Origin: Bacteroidota bacterium
GTDB taxonomy: Bacteria; Bacteroidota; Bacteroidia; Chitinophagales; Chitinophagaceae
Assembly (NCBI GenBank): GCA_018267575.1
Contig: JAFDYF010000079.1
Location: forward strand, 1-64,000
Direction: 5' to 3'
Length of the DNA stretch: 64,000 nt
Part shown: piece by piece, positions 7,008 through 15,790 of the stretch
How positions within the stretch are numbered: position 1 is the stretch's first letter
How the letters are laid out: each line of letters begins with the position of its first letter
Notes under the pieces: model-generated
Database searches by the model: none
What the model saw: only the letters and a program-made list of their open reading frames with translations
Told to the model about the DNA's origin: nothing
Program-made: the position numbers and the translations under genes

Positions 7008-9659
7008 TCAAAAATTGAAATTGGTACTGAAACGAAGCCCCAAACTGGAGATGCGGGGATTGTCCAGATAAGTGAACCTTTTGATCAGGTCCACACGGAT
7101 CACCGAAAAAATATTATAGATGCCAATACCGGCTTCGATATAAGGCTGCTGCCCCAGATTATACGTGACCAATGAACCATTGACCAAGGGAAACAGCATT
7201 TGACTCGGGTTCTTTGCGGGGTTGTTCTCATCTCTTAATCCGCCGTACAATATTTTAGCCTCCACCACTTCACGCAACCTTAATTTTTTTAGCAAGGGTA
7301 TCTTATTCAAAAAAAAGCCGTTGAAATAGTGGTTGATATTAATCCCTGCATAATGGTCGCTCACAAACTCTTCGGTATTCATGAGGTTATTGGCATAATA
7401 ACTATAAAAAAAAGTCTGGTTGGCGGGAGCTATAAAGAGTAAGGGGAAGGGGAGATTGCCTCCCAGATAAGCAGCACTCACATCAATATCCGTAAACCCA
7501 AGCTGAGAAAGATAGAACCGTTTGAACAAATCAATATGCAAGGCATCATAATTATATTGCCCTCCGGCAACACCCCGAAAGCCTTTAGCTAAATCCAGAC
7601 TGATGATGGGATATTTGTTCACAATATTTCTACGGGCAATTTTGTTCTGGAAAAACTGCTCATGGGGCGCCCACCGAAACGTAGCCGAAATCTCCGATAC
7701 GGTGAGCTGATGAGCCGTATCATACAAATTTTGAGACAGCTTGTACACATAGTGCAAGGAATCGGAGGGCTGTTGTTTCCAATACTTCATCCCGATGCTA
7801 TAAGACAAATGGTTCTCCAATTCCTTTACATAGCTGAGCCGAAAAATATCATTGTACAGCAGATTGGAATTATATCCCCTCGTAAGGGAAGAAAAAAGTG
7901 CATTCCCCTGCGCAAACACATCTTCCTGCCCGGGGTTTTTGGTATCGTGCATATAACTCGCCTGCACATAATGGATCGGAAAAGTATAGATCGATTTATG
8001 GTTGAGGGCATAGGACCCGCTCAGAAAATATTTCCATTGCTGGTCTTTAAGACCATAAGCCAGATAGGATTCTGCAAAAACACTTTTGCTCAACTTGGTA
8101 TTGGTCCTTCCACCAAAGCGAAACCTCGATCCCTCTACTGGATTATAACTATAGAAATTACCAACCTGCCCAATATCAAATATGCCCCATGATTTATAAC
8201 CGACCGCCAATAGCGTGGCCCAATCCATCAATCGATGATAGGAGCGCATTTTGAGCAAGCTGTCCGCATTTTTATATACGGCCGATTCGGTTTTGGTAAG
8301 CGTCAAAGCCCGATCCTCCTGCCAAAATTTTTCAGGTTGATGGGCTGCCATGCTAAGTGTATCATTTCCTCTTCCCTTAAAAACGGAATCTGCAATAGGA
8401 TCCTTGGTCAGGTTGGAGATGATCCTCAGCCGCTCACCAAAAAGACCGTTGCTCTTGGTGAATGGACTAAAAAAAGCAACCACATCAGAGCTTGCCAAAT
8501 GATAACGAGCCTGAGCCCCCAGTTCAAAATCCTGAATTATTTTGATATTCCGCACCCAGTTGAGATTGGTATTCTTGTTCACGCTCATTTCCAGTTTGCA
8601 CACCGCAAAATGGCCATCCAAGGTGATATATAATGTCCCTTCAAAAAGCGCATCTTCCGGATTACGGGGCATGAAATTCAGCTTCACCAGTTTTACCCCC
8701 TTTTCCAAAACCGTATCCTCAATAAAATACTTGTAAAAAGTAGGGCCCGCATCTGCGATCGGGCTTAGGAACTGGGTGGTAAAAGCATCAATATTATTGT
8801 CATAAATATTAATGTTCTCATATAATCGGTTCAGCGCATCGTTGAGACCATGCATATCCACATGCTCGCCAAAATCCACCATTTTTTTCCCAATAACCAC
8901 TTGCTTATTTTTTTCTGGGCTCTTCCGATAATAATTATCCGAAACAATTTCTTGTAAATAAATAGCGCTTAGTTTTCGACCGGGAATCGTAGTGGAATCG
9001 ATATTGTCAAAAAAATATTTGAACTTTTTTAAGGGACCACCCTTGGTGATGAATTTGGGAGGCCGATCCATCAATACCCTTGTTTTTTCATATTGCCGAT
9101 AGGCAGAATAGGGGTCGGCACCCGGGCCATTTTTTTCTTTGTTCTCAATCACTTGACGGATCAGCTCCACGGCGGGGTTGCCCTTATTTCTATATCTTCC
9201 TTTTTTCCGCCCGTTGACGGTTACCTGCTGAAGTTCTTCAAAAGATTTGGAAAGCATCACGACTTCCTCTGCGGTAGCCGAGTCTTTGAGTGAAATAAAC
9301 CCCGCATGATATCCGGTGGCCGTCAATTGAACTTTTTTCACTACTTGTTCAACCGTTATTTTGAACCGACCATCACTACCCGACAAAACACAATGGGTTG
9401 TATGTTGAGCACAAACCGTTACATTAGCCAAGGGCGCATGGGATGACGAATCCATCACAATCCCTGTAATAACCCGGGTTTGCGCCATAGCGACAGGCCC
9501 CATCATGGCCAGTGCAATCCATATTGAAAACAGCTTTCTGATAGAACTAGGTTTAGTTTTTATTACAGATGGATAAATAGCTATACGCAAATTTTGTTTC
9601 AAGGTATAGCGTTTAGGAGAGAAAAGGAATAAGGATGCCTTCAGCTTTACATGGTTCAA
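7008..9659 (-). CDS. DUF5686 family outer-membrane protein with CarboxypepD-reg-like domain
   Basis: The predicted product is 883 residues. After a hydrophobic segment ending in VAMAQ (about residue 60) comes a carboxypeptidase-regulatory-like Ig domain (about 62-135). A DUF5686 body follows, with alternating amphipathic strands of an outer-membrane barrel through to an aromatic C-terminus (FSTNFNF). The role of the family is not established. It is widespread in Bacteroidota and believed to sit in the outer membrane. The start is odd: the longest frame begins with TTG at 9659, and no in-frame ATG precedes the signal peptide. A second TTG near residue 24 would give a more usual signal-peptide length. 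A frameshift in the first 60 codons is another possibility. Confidence 0.8.
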   Translation of the reverse strand: MNHVKLKASLFLFSPKRYTLKQNLRIAIYPSVIKTKPSSIRKLFSIWIALAMMGPVAMAQTRVITGIVMDSSSHAPLANVTVCAQHTTHCVLSGSDGRFKITVEQVVKKVQLTATGYHAGFISLKDSATAEEVVMLSKSFEELQQVTVNGRKKGRYRNKGNPAVELIRQVIENKEKNGPGADPYSAYRQYEKTRVLMDRPPKFITKGGPLKKFKYFFDNIDSTTIPGRKLSAIYLQEIVSDNYYRKSPEKNKQVVIGKKMVDFGEHVDMHGLNDALNRLYENINIYDNNIDAFTTQFLSPIADAGPTFYKYFIEDTVLEKGVKLVKLNFMPRNPEDALFEGTLYITLDGHFAVCKLEMSVNKNTNLNWVRNIKIIQDFELGAQARYHLASSDVVAFFSPFTKSNGLFGERLRIISNLTKDPIADSVFKGRGNDTLSMAAHQPEKFWQEDRALTLTKTESAVYKNADSLLKMRSYHRLMDWATLLAVGYKSWGIFDIGQVGNFYSYNPVEGSRFRFGGRTNTKLSKSVFAESYLAYGLKDQQWKYFLSGSYALNHKSIYTFPIHYVQASYMHDTKNPGQEDVFAQGNALFSSLTRGYNSNLLYNDIFRLSYVKELENHLSYSIGMKYWKQQPSDSLHYVYKLSQNLYDTAHQLTVSEISATFRWAPHEQFFQNKIARRNIVNKYPIISLDLAKGFRGVAGGQYNYDALHIDLFKRFYLSQLGFTDIDVSAAYLGGNLPFPLLFIAPANQTFFYSYYANNLMNTEEFVSDHYAGININHYFNGFFLNKIPLLKKLRLREVVEAKILYGGLRDENNPAKNPSQMLFPLVNGSLVTYNLGQQPYIEAGIGIYNIFSVIRVDLIKRFTYLDNPRISSLGLRFSTNFNF

Positions 9660-9720
9660 TAATATGGCTATAAAGCCAGTTTGGGAATATGAATGTATAT
9701 ACCGTGCATGTATTTACAAA

Positions 9721-10806
9721 TTATTTGGGCATCCGCACTACTGGTTTGGCCCGCTCATATTGGTTGGGCCATTGGATATCATCCCCAAGAATAGAAGCAG
9801 CATGCAGTGGGAAATAGGGGTCCCGCAAAAATTCTCTGGCAAGAAATACCATATCGGCCTGTCCTTTTTCCAGAATTTCCTCTGCCTGTTCTGCATGGGT
9901 TATCATACCCACCGCACCCGTGAGTATCCCTGTTTCTTTTCTGATCCTTTCTGCAAAAGGCACCTGATAACCCGGTGCTACTGGAATTTTTGCATAGGGG
10001 ACCATTCCAGCACTAGAACAATCGATCAAATCAACCCCCATCTTTTTTAAAACAGCGGACAATTGGACTGATTGGTCGATATCCCATCCGCCCTCCACCC
10101 AATCGGAGGCCGAGATCCTTACAAATAAGGGAAGACCAGTCGGCCAGAATTTTTGCACCGCTTCCACAATGTCAATCAACAATCGTATGCGGTTATCAAA
10201 ATCACCTCCATATTCATCTTTCCGGTTATTACAAAGTGGCGATAAAAATTGATGGATCAGATAGCCATGTGCGGCATGAATCTCAACCACCCTATAGCCG
10301 GCCTCCAATGACCGGGCTGCAGCATTGGCAAAATCGGCAATCACTTTTTGAATACCCAACTTATCCAGGGCAATGGGAGCCTCTTCCGTTTCTGTAAAAG
10401 GAATATTACTGGCGGAAACCGTTTGCCACCCACCTGATGAACTGTCCAACTGTTTTCCTCCAAGCCAAGGCGCGGCATGACTTGCCTTTCTTCCAGCATG
10501 GGCCAACTGGATACCAGCAATAGCTCCATGCGCATGAATAAAATCCGTGATCTGCTTAAGCTTTTTGATATGCCCATCCAGATAGATCCCCAAATCATCG
10601 GGACTGATCCTGCCCTCTGCGGAAACCCCGGTGGCCTCCTGCATAATCAATCCGGCACCACCAACAGCGCGGGATCCCAGATGCACCAAGTGCCAGTCGT
10701 TGGCAAAACCATCGTTTACAGATGAATATTCGCACATGGGCGAAACAGCAATACGGTTCCTAAATTCAATATCCTTAATGCTTATCGGGGAGAATAATCG
10801 GCTCAT
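9721..10806 (-). CDS. namA: NADH:flavin oxidoreductase, old yellow enzyme (YqjM/NamA class)
   Basis: A 361-residue TIM-barrel FMN oxidoreductase. It shows the class hallmarks: the N-terminal NRIAVSPMCEYSS stretch with the FMN-tuning Cys (about residue 25), QLAHAGRKAS with the substrate-binding His, and HAAHGYLIHQFLSPLCNNRKDEYGGDFDNR carrying the family signature. The C-terminal phosphate-binding part is GAVGMI...ADMVFLAREFLRDPYFP. Enzymes of this class reduce activated C=C bonds of enals, enones and maleimides using NAD(P)H and act in the cytosol. Length matches the family. It stands alone between a DUF5686 gene and a cytochrome gene, with a TAGTTTTG box upstream. Confidence 0.92.
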   Translation of the reverse strand: MSRLFSPISIKDIEFRNRIAVSPMCEYSSVNDGFANDWHLVHLGSRAVGGAGLIMQEATGVSAEGRISPDDLGIYLDGHIKKLKQITDFIHAHGAIAGIQLAHAGRKASHAAPWLGGKQLDSSSGGWQTVSASNIPFTETEEAPIALDKLGIQKVIADFANAAARSLEAGYRVVEIHAAHGYLIHQFLSPLCNNRKDEYGGDFDNRIRLLIDIVEAVQKFWPTGLPLFVRISASDWVEGGWDIDQSVQLSAVLKKMGVDLIDCSSAGMVPYAKIPVAPGYQVPFAERIRKETGILTGAVGMITHAEQAEEILEKGQADMVFLAREFLRDPYFPLHAASILGDDIQWPNQYERAKPVVRMPK

Positions 10807-10838
10807 GAGTCTTATTGAAACGGTTTAAAATATTTCAA

Positions 10839-10846
10839 CAAAACTA
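10839..10846 (-). promoter_or_regulatory. Candidate -7 element (TAGTTTTG) of the old yellow enzyme gene
   Basis: On the minus strand the box TAGTTTTG matches TAnnTTTG and lies about 33 bp before the ATG. No clear TTTG-type -33 box accompanies it. Confidence 0.45.
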
Positions 10847-10951
10847 CGAAAGATTAACCAGAGGATATATGTTAGAAAAAACGCTTAACCAAGAACTTAT
10901 CGAAGTTTAAGTCCTTAGTAAGAAAGAAAATATTATTAATGACACTAATCC

Positions 10952-11296
10952 TTAAGTCCCGGATTTGCTGGCCGTCCGCATGGTGATCAGATATCGCAAA
11001 ATGGATTCCTGTTCTTTATCGGTCAAAACAGGGTGACCTTCTTTTTTATTGAGTTTGGCCATCATCTTTGGTACAATTTTCTCCCATTTATCCTCCGATC
11101 TCGAAGCGGGGTTTTTTAAATGATGACAGCGATTGCAGTTATGTTCAAATAGGGATTTGCCTTCGTTCAAATCGGCAAGACTATAGCCCGGATATTTTGT
11201 GGAGACCCTGTCCACATCTGCTTGAATGGGGGTGGCCAGCTTTACGCTGCATGCAGCAAAAAAGGTAATGATGCCCAGAAAAAATAGCTTTTTCAT
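10952..11296 (-). CDS. Small c-type cytochrome lipoprotein
   Basis: A 114-residue protein with a signal peptide and lipobox (TFFAAC, Cys about 16) and one covalent haem site, CNRCH (about 54-58). A Met-rich segment (KMMAKLNKK) could supply the sixth haem ligand. It is therefore a membrane-anchored single-haem electron carrier facing the periplasm or the outer-membrane space. The partner is not evident: neighbours are an old yellow enzyme and a glycosidase, with no oxidase or dehydrogenase nearby. Confidence 0.85.
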   Translation of the reverse strand: MKKLFFLGIITFFAACSVKLATPIQADVDRVSTKYPGYSLADLNEGKSLFEHNCNRCHHLKNPASRSEDKWEKIVPKMMAKLNKKEGHPVLTDKEQESILRYLITMRTASKSGT

Positions 11297-11444
11297 ATGC
11301 TGAAATTTGATTTTGAGTATACTGTTCCCTTCTTAAAATTAAACGATTTGCAGATCCTTTGTTGTTATTGATATGAAAACGCAGTCAAGTAGTCTTGCCC
11401 TTCCCAAAAACAATCGGCTTGAAGCTTATGATTATTGGGAGTGA

Positions 11445-13196
11445 TCAAAGTTCATATACCAATGCCTCATAAGGCTTCAGGGTTTCGCCAGATGGAGCCG
11501 ATGGATAATTATGGATCAACAATTTTGCCTTACTAAAATCAATACCCGTGTGAACGTTAGCTGTTTTACCATGGAAATTCAATAGAACCAAAAACGTCCT
11601 GCCATTCAATTCCCTTGTGTATGCATAAATGTCTGCGTTATCGGCATCCAAGAGTTTGTATTTCCCATAAACCAAAACCAGATTATCTTTTCGCAATTGA
11701 ACCATTTTCCTGAAATAGTTCAGCACGCTGTTCGGGTCTTTTTCCTGCAAGGCTGCATTAATGGTTTTATAATTGGGGTTCATTTTTAGCCAAGGCTTGC
11801 CTGTGGAGAAACCACCGTTGGTTGAATTATCCCATTGAAAAGGGGTACGACCATTATCACGACAAGAAAATTTTATGTTTTTCATAAATATTTTCATGTC
11901 GGTACCCATACTCAATTGATGTTTATACTCGTTCAAGGTGGCCATATCCCGATAGTCTTCAATCTTTTCAAAACCTGCATTAGTCATTCCCAACTCATCA
12001 CCGTTATAATAATAGGGCGTGCCACGCATGGTCAGGAGAAAAGTAGTAAGCATTTTGGAGGAAAGCTCCCTATATTCAGGGGCATCGTTCCCGAAACGAC
12101 TCACCAATCGGGCCTGATCGTGGTTGGCCAAAAAGATGGAAAGCCAACCCTGATTGGCAAAAGCACTATCCCAACGGGTAAATATTTTCTTGAAATTAAT
12201 TAGGCTATACCCTTCGGGCTTGGCAAGATCTACTGCGTCAAAAGCGTAAGCCATATTCAATTCCTTTCGGTCAGCATCCACTAAATTATGGGCATCCTCA
12301 AAACTATGCCCGGCTCCTTCTGCCACACTCATTACATTGTATTTACTCAGCACTTCTTTATACATCTCCTGCAAATAACCATGCAGGTTTCCCTGCATGG
12401 CATAATAGCGTGAGAAATCTTTTTCAAATCCTTTTGGGAAAGCGGGAAAGGTGGTATCCTTTGCAGCAAACTGAAAAGCATCCAATCGAAAACCATCAAT
12501 ACCCTTATCGGCCCAAAATTTCATGATGTCATATACTTCCTGCCGAAGTTTGGGGTTTTCCCAATTGAGGTCAGGCTGTTTGCGGGAAAAATAATGTAGG
12601 TAATAGGCATTCGTGGTAGAATCATACATCCATGCATCATGGTTGATATCGAACAGACTGTAACGGTAAGGTGGTTTTCCATTCTCAGCGTTCCACCAAT
12701 GATAATACTCGCGATAAGGATTGTTACGGGAACTGCGGCTTTGTTTGAACCACTCATGCTCATCACTGCTATGGTTCACAACCAAATCCATCACCAGTTT
12801 TATCCCTCGCTCATGCAAACCTTTTAACAAAGCATCGAAATCTTGCATCGTACCAAAATCTTTCATGATGCCACGATAATCACTCACATCATACCCATTA
12901 TCATCGTTGGGTGAGATATAAATGGGGTTCAGCCATAAGGCCGTTATACCCAGGCTCTTTAGATAATCGAGTTTTGAAATAATCCCTTTCAAATCGCCGA
13001 TACCATCCCCATCGTTGTCCTTGAAACTTCGGGGATAGATCTGGTAAACGATAGCTTCCTTCCACCATTGGCGGTCCGGTATGGAATCTCTGTTTTTACC
13101 ATTAGCATCAAAAGCTTTCGATTGTAAAGATGAGGACAAAATCATGATCAGCAACAGGAATGTGCCAATCCTAGGTGAGACCTTGGTCATTAGCAT
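11445..13196 (-). CDS. Secreted GH13 alpha-glucosidase (oligo-1,6-glucosidase-like)
   Basis: About 583 residues from the ATG at 13196, with a signal peptide ending near SLQSKAF. The (beta/alpha)8 GH13 regions are all present: VVNHSSDEHEWF, DGFRLDAFQF (nucleophile Asp about 237), SVAEGAGH (acid Glu about 291) and FLANHDQARL (third Asp about 360). The sequence resembles GH13_31/GH13_23 alpha-glucosidases acting on short alpha-glucosides. The longer frame opens with a TTG at 13235, but that codon lies inside a 22-bp palindromic element shared with the GH127 gene. The ATG at 13196 (or ATG at 13190) is therefore preferred. The GH127 gene ends about 140 bp upstream on the same strand. Confidence 0.92.
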   Translation of the reverse strand: MLMTKVSPRIGTFLLLIMILSSSLQSKAFDANGKNRDSIPDRQWWKEAIVYQIYPRSFKDNDGDGIGDLKGIISKLDYLKSLGITALWLNPIYISPNDDNGYDVSDYRGIMKDFGTMQDFDALLKGLHERGIKLVMDLVVNHSSDEHEWFKQSRSSRNNPYREYYHWWNAENGKPPYRYSLFDINHDAWMYDSTTNAYYLHYFSRKQPDLNWENPKLRQEVYDIMKFWADKGIDGFRLDAFQFAAKDTTFPAFPKGFEKDFSRYYAMQGNLHGYLQEMYKEVLSKYNVMSVAEGAGHSFEDAHNLVDADRKELNMAYAFDAVDLAKPEGYSLINFKKIFTRWDSAFANQGWLSIFLANHDQARLVSRFGNDAPEYRELSSKMLTTFLLTMRGTPYYYNGDELGMTNAGFEKIEDYRDMATLNEYKHQLSMGTDMKIFMKNIKFSCRDNGRTPFQWDNSTNGGFSTGKPWLKMNPNYKTINAALQEKDPNSVLNYFRKMVQLRKDNLVLVYGKYKLLDADNADIYAYTRELNGRTFLVLLNFHGKTANVHTGIDFSKAKLLIHNYPSAPSGETLKPYEALVYEL

Positions 13197-13232
13197 TGTT
13201 TCTTTGAATTGAATAATGGTTTTAAGCGCAAG

Positions 13233-13254
13233 CAATTTCGGGGAAATTATTGAA
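13233..13254. promoter_or_regulatory. Shared palindromic operator upstream of the GH13 gene
   Basis: This 22-bp element has the core AATTTCGGGGAAATT (dyad AATTTC-GGG-GAAATT) and lies 37 bp before the ATG. It matches the element at 15434-15455 before the GH127 gene at 21 of 22 positions. The one change is at the dyad centre. Two such copies before two adjacent glycosidase genes suggest one dimeric regulator controlling both. Confidence 0.75.
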
Positions 13255-13335
13255 AGAAATCAGTTTGCGATGAAAATCATCTTCAACCCAACAACCGCCA
13301 TAAATAGCTGCCACCCATTTTTCAATTTGGCCGCG

Positions 13336-15408
13336 TTATTCCACAACAGGAAAGGAGGAAATCCGCAATCGGGCAGCACCCATCGGTATCAACTCAATTT
13401 CTTCTTCCTGCGTATTTACCAAAACGGGGCTTTTTGGCAAGAGACCGCACAAACCATATTTATCAAGCATCCATTGGGGAATGATTTTTCCTTTGGCTTT
13501 GATCAAAAGAGGAACCGCATCCTGAGAAAAGGGATAATCGTTGGCGGGCCATGGTCTCTTTACAATCTGGAATTGTTCAGACAATGGTTCTTTGTTTAAA
13601 CAAAGACCATAATTCCACATGCTAGCAGGAAAGATTTCATAGGAAGGCCATTTGGTTTGATCGACACCGGGCTGCCATTTGGAATCACTGGCAACGGATT
13701 GCCTGCCATCCATTTCACGATAGGCTTCCTTTATTTTTAAGGAAAAAGTAAGCGGCCCGTAATCAAGGCTCACACTGTTTTTGTTTTTTGCCCAAGTCCG
13801 CAACGACAATTGCATGGGGAGTTTCAATTCAATTCGGTCGCCTTGTTTCCATTTGTTTTCAATACGCAGGTAGGAATCTGGCTCTGCATGCATCTCTATC
13901 GGTTTCCCATTGATGCTGATACTTGCACCCTCGCACCATCCTGGTATACGTAGGTATAATGGAAACATAGTTGGCCTTGCAATTGAAATTTCAATTTTGA
14001 TATGATCGTCAAATGGATAATCAGTGCGCTGCTTTACCCTTACGATGCTGCCTTTCCCTTTTCCAACCTTCGCTGTTACCTCACAACTATTATATAACAT
14101 ATCGGCGATGCCATTATCTGGCGTGGCCATCCACAAATGTTCTGCATAATAGGGCCAACCCTGTGCGTGATTATGTTGACAACAACGGCTACTGAATGGG
14201 TTCATCATTAGGAAGGGACCTTTGTTTTGGATGCCGGGCGAATGATCTTTTCGATCGCTCACTACCATATTGGGAGCCGTTAAATAACGCAAGGATCTAA
14301 AATCAGGCATCACTGCCGCAGGGTAAGTATTGAAAGCAACATCCTCGCAATTATCTGCCCATGCAGGGTCACCGGTGATGCCCATCAATAGTTCATCAGA
14401 GCTCATTTGTTCTACCATACCACAGGTTTCCACTGCCTGCCGAGGATCATCATAGCCCTTTCTGGCATTCTCATCAGCACCAAACATGCCCCCCGGAACT
14501 TGGCCATAGAGCGATCGGACCAAATCAAAATCATGGTAAGTGGCTTTTAATGAAGCACTGTCTTTTGTCTGCATAAAATAAGTGGCCGGCTCGCGGAAAC
14601 ATTGGGCGATATTCACATTATGCCAATTGGGCAAATTGTTTGGCTCCGACCAATTCGCAGTACAACGATGAATTTTTTCCGCAAGCTCCAGCAACCATTT
14701 TTCTCCTGTATGGTTATAGAGCCAATACACACTATAAAGGTTATCCCCTCCCCTACTATTTTCCCAATAGGTTTTCAATAGTTTGCTTTCGGGCACCGAC
14801 ATTTCCCATTTAAAATAGCTGGTCATGAATGGGATCACTCTTGCATCATGACTAAACTCATAGTACGACTGCATGCACCAAAGCATCAGCATATTTGGCC
14901 AAAGATCCGGGATTGTACTGCTATCATTATCTGATGGAAGAACCGCAGGCCCAAAATAACCATCATGGCGCTGACTTTCGAACACTTTATCGAGCCATAA
15001 TTTTGTTTCAGCAATTATTTTTTCGTCCTTCAAAATATAACCAAGGTCGCCATAACCTTTTAGCCAGTAAGGCACTTCTTCCCAACCATGGTCGCCTTTG
15101 CCATTCCCACTATACCAGGCATTGTTGTTTTTATCAAGCCATGCACTGATCTCACCCAAATGACCGGTTAGTCCATCCCTTTGGAGTTGAAGATATTTCA
15201 ATATCCAGCCATTAGGACGAATACTTCCTATGGGCAGTTTGATAAACCCAAGTGGTTCCAAGGGAGTTTTATTGCCCCTATAAAAATTATTGGTTCCTAT
15301 GTTTGATACCCTTTTTGTATTGGTAATTTTCAGATCCTTGTTTTGTGCAAGCAATGAAGAGGATGATTGGGCAAAGAAAAACAATAATAAAGCAATTGGG
15401 TATTTCAT
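13336..15408 (-). CDS. GH127-family beta-L-arabinofuranosidase (DUF1680)
   Basis: A 690-residue protein with a signal peptide (ending SSLLAQ). An (alpha/alpha)6 barrel covers about 45-470, followed by beta-sandwich domains. The metal and catalytic residues known from GH127 are visible: ETCGM (Glu about 323, Cys about 325) and SSRCCQHN (Cys pair about 407-408, one being the nucleophile). Characterised members release beta-L-arabinofuranose from plant glycoproteins or pectin side chains, but many DUF1680 proteins have other or unknown targets. The signal peptide places it in the periplasm or at the cell surface. It shares an operator-like palindrome with the downstream GH13 gene. Confidence 0.88.
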   Translation of the reverse strand: MKYPIALLLFFFAQSSSSLLAQNKDLKITNTKRVSNIGTNNFYRGNKTPLEPLGFIKLPIGSIRPNGWILKYLQLQRDGLTGHLGEISAWLDKNNNAWYSGNGKGDHGWEEVPYWLKGYGDLGYILKDEKIIAETKLWLDKVFESQRHDGYFGPAVLPSDNDSSTIPDLWPNMLMLWCMQSYYEFSHDARVIPFMTSYFKWEMSVPESKLLKTYWENSRGGDNLYSVYWLYNHTGEKWLLELAEKIHRCTANWSEPNNLPNWHNVNIAQCFREPATYFMQTKDSASLKATYHDFDLVRSLYGQVPGGMFGADENARKGYDDPRQAVETCGMVEQMSSDELLMGITGDPAWADNCEDVAFNTYPAAVMPDFRSLRYLTAPNMVVSDRKDHSPGIQNKGPFLMMNPFSSRCCQHNHAQGWPYYAEHLWMATPDNGIADMLYNSCEVTAKVGKGKGSIVRVKQRTDYPFDDHIKIEISIARPTMFPLYLRIPGWCEGASISINGKPIEMHAEPDSYLRIENKWKQGDRIELKLPMQLSLRTWAKNKNSVSLDYGPLTFSLKIKEAYREMDGRQSVASDSKWQPGVDQTKWPSYEIFPASMWNYGLCLNKEPLSEQFQIVKRPWPANDYPFSQDAVPLLIKAKGKIIPQWMLDKYGLCGLLPKSPVLVNTQEEEIELIPMGAARLRISSFPVVE

Positions 15409-15433
15409 TTGGGTTCTACTTATGTTAACGTAA

Positions 15434-15455
15434 CAATTTCGGTGAAATTATTGAA
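15434..15455. promoter_or_regulatory. Shared palindromic operator upstream of the GH127 gene
   Basis: The core AATTTCGGTGAAATT, with flanking CA and ATTGAA, lies 26 bp before the GH127 ATG. It differs by one base from the 13233-13254 element before GH13. Confidence 0.75.
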
Positions 15456-15610
15456 TATGGGGTAGCTATTTAATATCCTGGAACGAGGCAATAAAAAGCA
15501 AACCCCAAAATAGTATCCCTCAAAATAAGGTTCGCTAAGAAATAGGATCCGGCTGTTCCACTATTTTTCATTTTTCAGAAAATTGCTTTACCGATTAAAA
15601 AAGCATAGAA

Positions 15611-15633
15611 AAGTATTTTTATGGAGAATACTT
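15611..15633. promoter_or_regulatory. Dyad AAGTATT-N9-AATACTT
   Basis: A perfect 7-bp inverted repeat with a 9-bp spacer, about 160 bp before the Gfo/Idh start. It is a possible operator, but chance is plausible in AT-rich DNA. Confidence 0.35.
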
Positions 15634-15734
15634 AAGCCAAGAATGGTTTAGTATCACAAATGAATTATTTCATTAATATCGAAACCTTTTAGCACAAAAA
15701 AATATTTTAACGTACAATATCTTTTTTTAGACCG

Positions 15735-15742
15735 TAAATTTG
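15735..15742 (+). promoter_or_regulatory. Candidate -7 element (TAAATTTG) of the Gfo/Idh gene
   Basis: TAAATTTG matches the Bacteroidota TAnnTTTG consensus 48 bp before the ATG. A convincing -33 box is not seen. Confidence 0.5.
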
Positions 15743-15790
15743 AAATGCGCTTCTATTTACTTTTTTTTCTTAAATCAGTACTAAAAGAAA

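Larger units (their letters stand above)
15409..15790. other. Divergent intergenic region between GH127 and Gfo/Idh genes
   Basis: This 380-bp AT-rich region carries regulatory DNA for both directions: the palindromic operator at 15434-15455, a dyad at 15611-15633 and a TAAATTTG box at 15735-15742. No ORF with coding character was seen. Confidence 0.6.

Noticed and set aside
7662..8192. 176-codon plus-strand ORF opposite the DUF5686 gene
   Set aside because: Shadow of the real minus-strand gene, with no signal or domain; the same applies to other long antisense ORFs inside the SusC, GH9, HTCS and sucC genes.
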